This document shows positions 62,918 to 64,000 of a stretch of DNA of 64,000 nucleotides, one piece after another. The position numbers were made by a program, and so were the translations under genes. Source of the DNA: Glaciecola sp964195425 (lineage in GTDB: Bacteria > Pseudomonadota > Gammaproteobacteria > Enterobacterales > Alteromonadaceae); contig CAXMOM010000031.1 of NCBI GenBank assembly GCA_964195425.1, positions 62,001-126,000 of the forward strand, in the 5' to 3' direction. Below the pieces are notes generated by a model. That model worked only from the letters and a program-made list of their open reading frames with translations. It had not been told where the DNA came from and ran no database searches. The first letter of the stretch is position 1. Every line of letters begins with the position of its first letter.

Positions 62918-64000
62918 TTACTTGTTTTCTCTGTGTAATCGCTCGGTAGTGGCAATTGCATATACCTCTCCAGTCTCATTTACGAGCTCTGTGGCTGTAA
63001 GCCAGACGTTAATGACCGAGCCGTCTTTAGTGACGCGTTTCGTAAAATACGTCTCTAGAACTTCTTTCTGGCTTAACTGCCTGACCTTTCTTAACTCTTC
63101 ACCGTTCTGATCTTTATAAAACAGCTTGGCAATGTTGAACGTCAAGGCCTCTTTTTCACTCCAACCATACAATCTATAGGCAGCGTTATTCCACGCCATA
63201 ATGTTACCCTTTAAATCTTGTAATAGAATTGCATCATTGGCATCGCGCGGAACAGCAGCGAGACGCAACTGATCATTGGCTTTTTCGAGTGATAGCTCTG
63301 CCTTCTTGTGCTCAGTGACATTGATGAAATTTACTACCGCACCCTCAATTCTATTGTCGGTGGTGCGGTAGGGGAGCATTCGCAGCATATAATAGCTACC
63401 GTCTTTTGTCTGTACTTCGATATCTCGCGGAATTAGGCTGTGTAACATAGCCTGAAGGTCTTCATCGAGCTGATTATAGTCGCACAAAGTTGAGGTGAAG
63501 TGCATCAAGGGGCGGCCAATATCTGACTCAACTAAACTGATAATATTGGTCAATCCGGGCGTAAAACGCAATATGTTGAGCTTTAGATCGACAAATATGG
63601 TGGCAATCCCGGTTCCAACGACTAGGTTATTCATATCGTTATTAAGATGAGCCGACTCCAGTGCTTTGCTTTGCAACTCAGCGTTGGTGGTCGCTAGTTC
63701 TTCGTTTATCGATTGTATCTCTTCTTTGGATGTCTCAAGCTCTTCATTTGTCGATTGCAACTCTTCGTTAATCGACTGCAGTTCCTCGTTCGCTGATTTA
63801 AGCTCCTCTAAGCCAGACTGTTGCTCCTCGCTAGCACTTTGAATAAAGTTATCCTTGTCTTGCAAGGCCTGCTCTAGTTTAGCTATTCGTGCATCGGCCT
63901 CTGGAATTCCGGTAGTGACCGAAGCGTTAGCTGAGCCCTCAAGCTGAACCTCTGCTTTTTCTAGTACCACCATGAATAAGGTGCTTGTAGATTCCTTAGT
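62918..64000 (-). CDS. CheB/CheR/PAS-type fusion protein, C-terminal part (runs off window end)
   Basis: At least 360 codons, open to the window edge. From the edge: STLFMVVLEKAEVQ, typical of the end of the CheR-like unit in chemotaxis CheB-CheR-PAS fusion proteins. A long Glu/Gln coiled coil with repeated NEELQSxNEEL heptads follows (about 63650-63890), then two PAS domains (NILRFTPGLTNIISL and GNIMAWNNAAYRLYGWSEKEA). The methylesterase/methyltransferase parts would lie beyond the window. It is the first gene in a unit with the histidine kinase, so it probably provides input or adaptation to that kinase. Confidence 0.85.
   Translation of the reverse strand, partial: TKESTSTLFMVVLEKAEVQLEGSANASVTTGIPEADARIAKLEQALQDKDNFIQSASEEQQSGLEELKSANEELQSINEELQSTNEELETSKEEIQSINEELATTNAELQSKALESAHLNNDMNNLVVGTGIATIFVDLKLNILRFTPGLTNIISLVESDIGRPLMHFTSTLCDYNQLDEDLQAMLHSLIPRDIEVQTKDGSYYMLRMLPYRTTDNRIEGAVVNFINVTEHKKAELSLEKANDQLRLAAVPRDANDAILLQDLKGNIMAWNNAAYRLYGWSEKEALTFNIAKLFYKDQNGEELRKVRQLSQKEVLETYFTKRVTKDGSVINVWLTATELVNETGEVYAIATTERLHRENK

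Noticed and set aside
1..64000. tRNA genes, rRNA, CRISPR arrays, prophage or defence systems
   Set aside because: No cloverleaf-like sequence, regularly spaced repeats, phage structural genes or known defence gene sets were seen.

Overview
The window looks like a marine gammaproteobacterium of the order Alteromonadales (Glaciecola, Paraglaciecola or Alteromonas-like). This is inferred from the gene families and their order: slmA-coaBC-radC-rpmBG, mutM/coaD/kdkA, kbl-tdh, ubiC-ubiA and ubiK/rep, a proteorhodopsin with a complete retinal pathway, several c-di-GMP proteins and beta-glucan-related genes. The sequence is moderately AT-rich. No tRNA, rRNA, CRISPR array or recognisable insertion sequence was seen.

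Layout. 1-6.3 kb: the N-terminus of a PrpR-like propionate regulator, a methylmalonyl-CoA-epimerase-like VOC protein with eroded metal ligands, a PAS-GGDEF-EAL protein, an alpha/beta hydrolase, a TMEM175-like membrane protein and two hypotheticals. 6.7-9 kb: an exported catalase-peroxidase. 9.2-26 kb: a conserved housekeeping block (slmA, coaBC, radC, rpmB, a frameshifted rpmG, mutM, coaD, kdkA, a glycosyltransferase 9, kbl-tdh-glpE, an orphan FliL-like protein, ubiC-ubiA, ubiK, rep). It is interrupted by an ABC exporter operon whose ATPase gene carries an in-frame amber stop. 26-35 kb: a GAF-GGDEF-degenerate-EAL protein, cytochrome c5, a YHS protein, a decayed MshQ-like LamG gene, and a tightly coupled PotD-like binding protein plus membrane GGDEF/degenerate-EAL protein that resembles the Vibrio NspS-MbaA polyamine sensor. 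35.4-42.3 kb: idi, blh, crtY, crtB, crtI, crtE and proteorhodopsin, which together make isopentenyl units, then GGPP, phytoene, lycopene, beta-carotene and retinal, and finally a green-tuned light-driven proton pump. 43-53 kb: a lipoprotein built only of binding modules, sbcC/sbcD (sbcD apparently starting at ATT) and a large secreted metzincin-like protease.

53.4-60.3 kb is a plastic carbohydrate locus. Three tandem GH17 genes without signal peptides and a divergent GPH-type sugar symporter are intact. They are flanked on both sides by wreckage: a nonsense-interrupted GPH transporter, a GH13 alpha-glucosidase remnant and an amidohydrolase tail on the left; on the right, a TRAP transporter dctM tail joined head-on to a 5'-truncated kdgK. 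I read this as beta-1,3-glucan (laminarin) utilisation kept, while alpha-glucan and uronate functions were lost. The right end (60.3-64 kb) holds a FixJ-type response regulator, a PAS histidine kinase and the C-terminus of a CheB/CheR/PAS-type fusion protein, probably one signalling pathway.

The points most worth a second look are the NspS-MbaA-like pair with an inverted catalytic profile, the three leaderless GH17 enzymes, the non-AUG start of sbcD, and the single-base lesions in otherwise intact genes (rpmG, the ABC ATPase).
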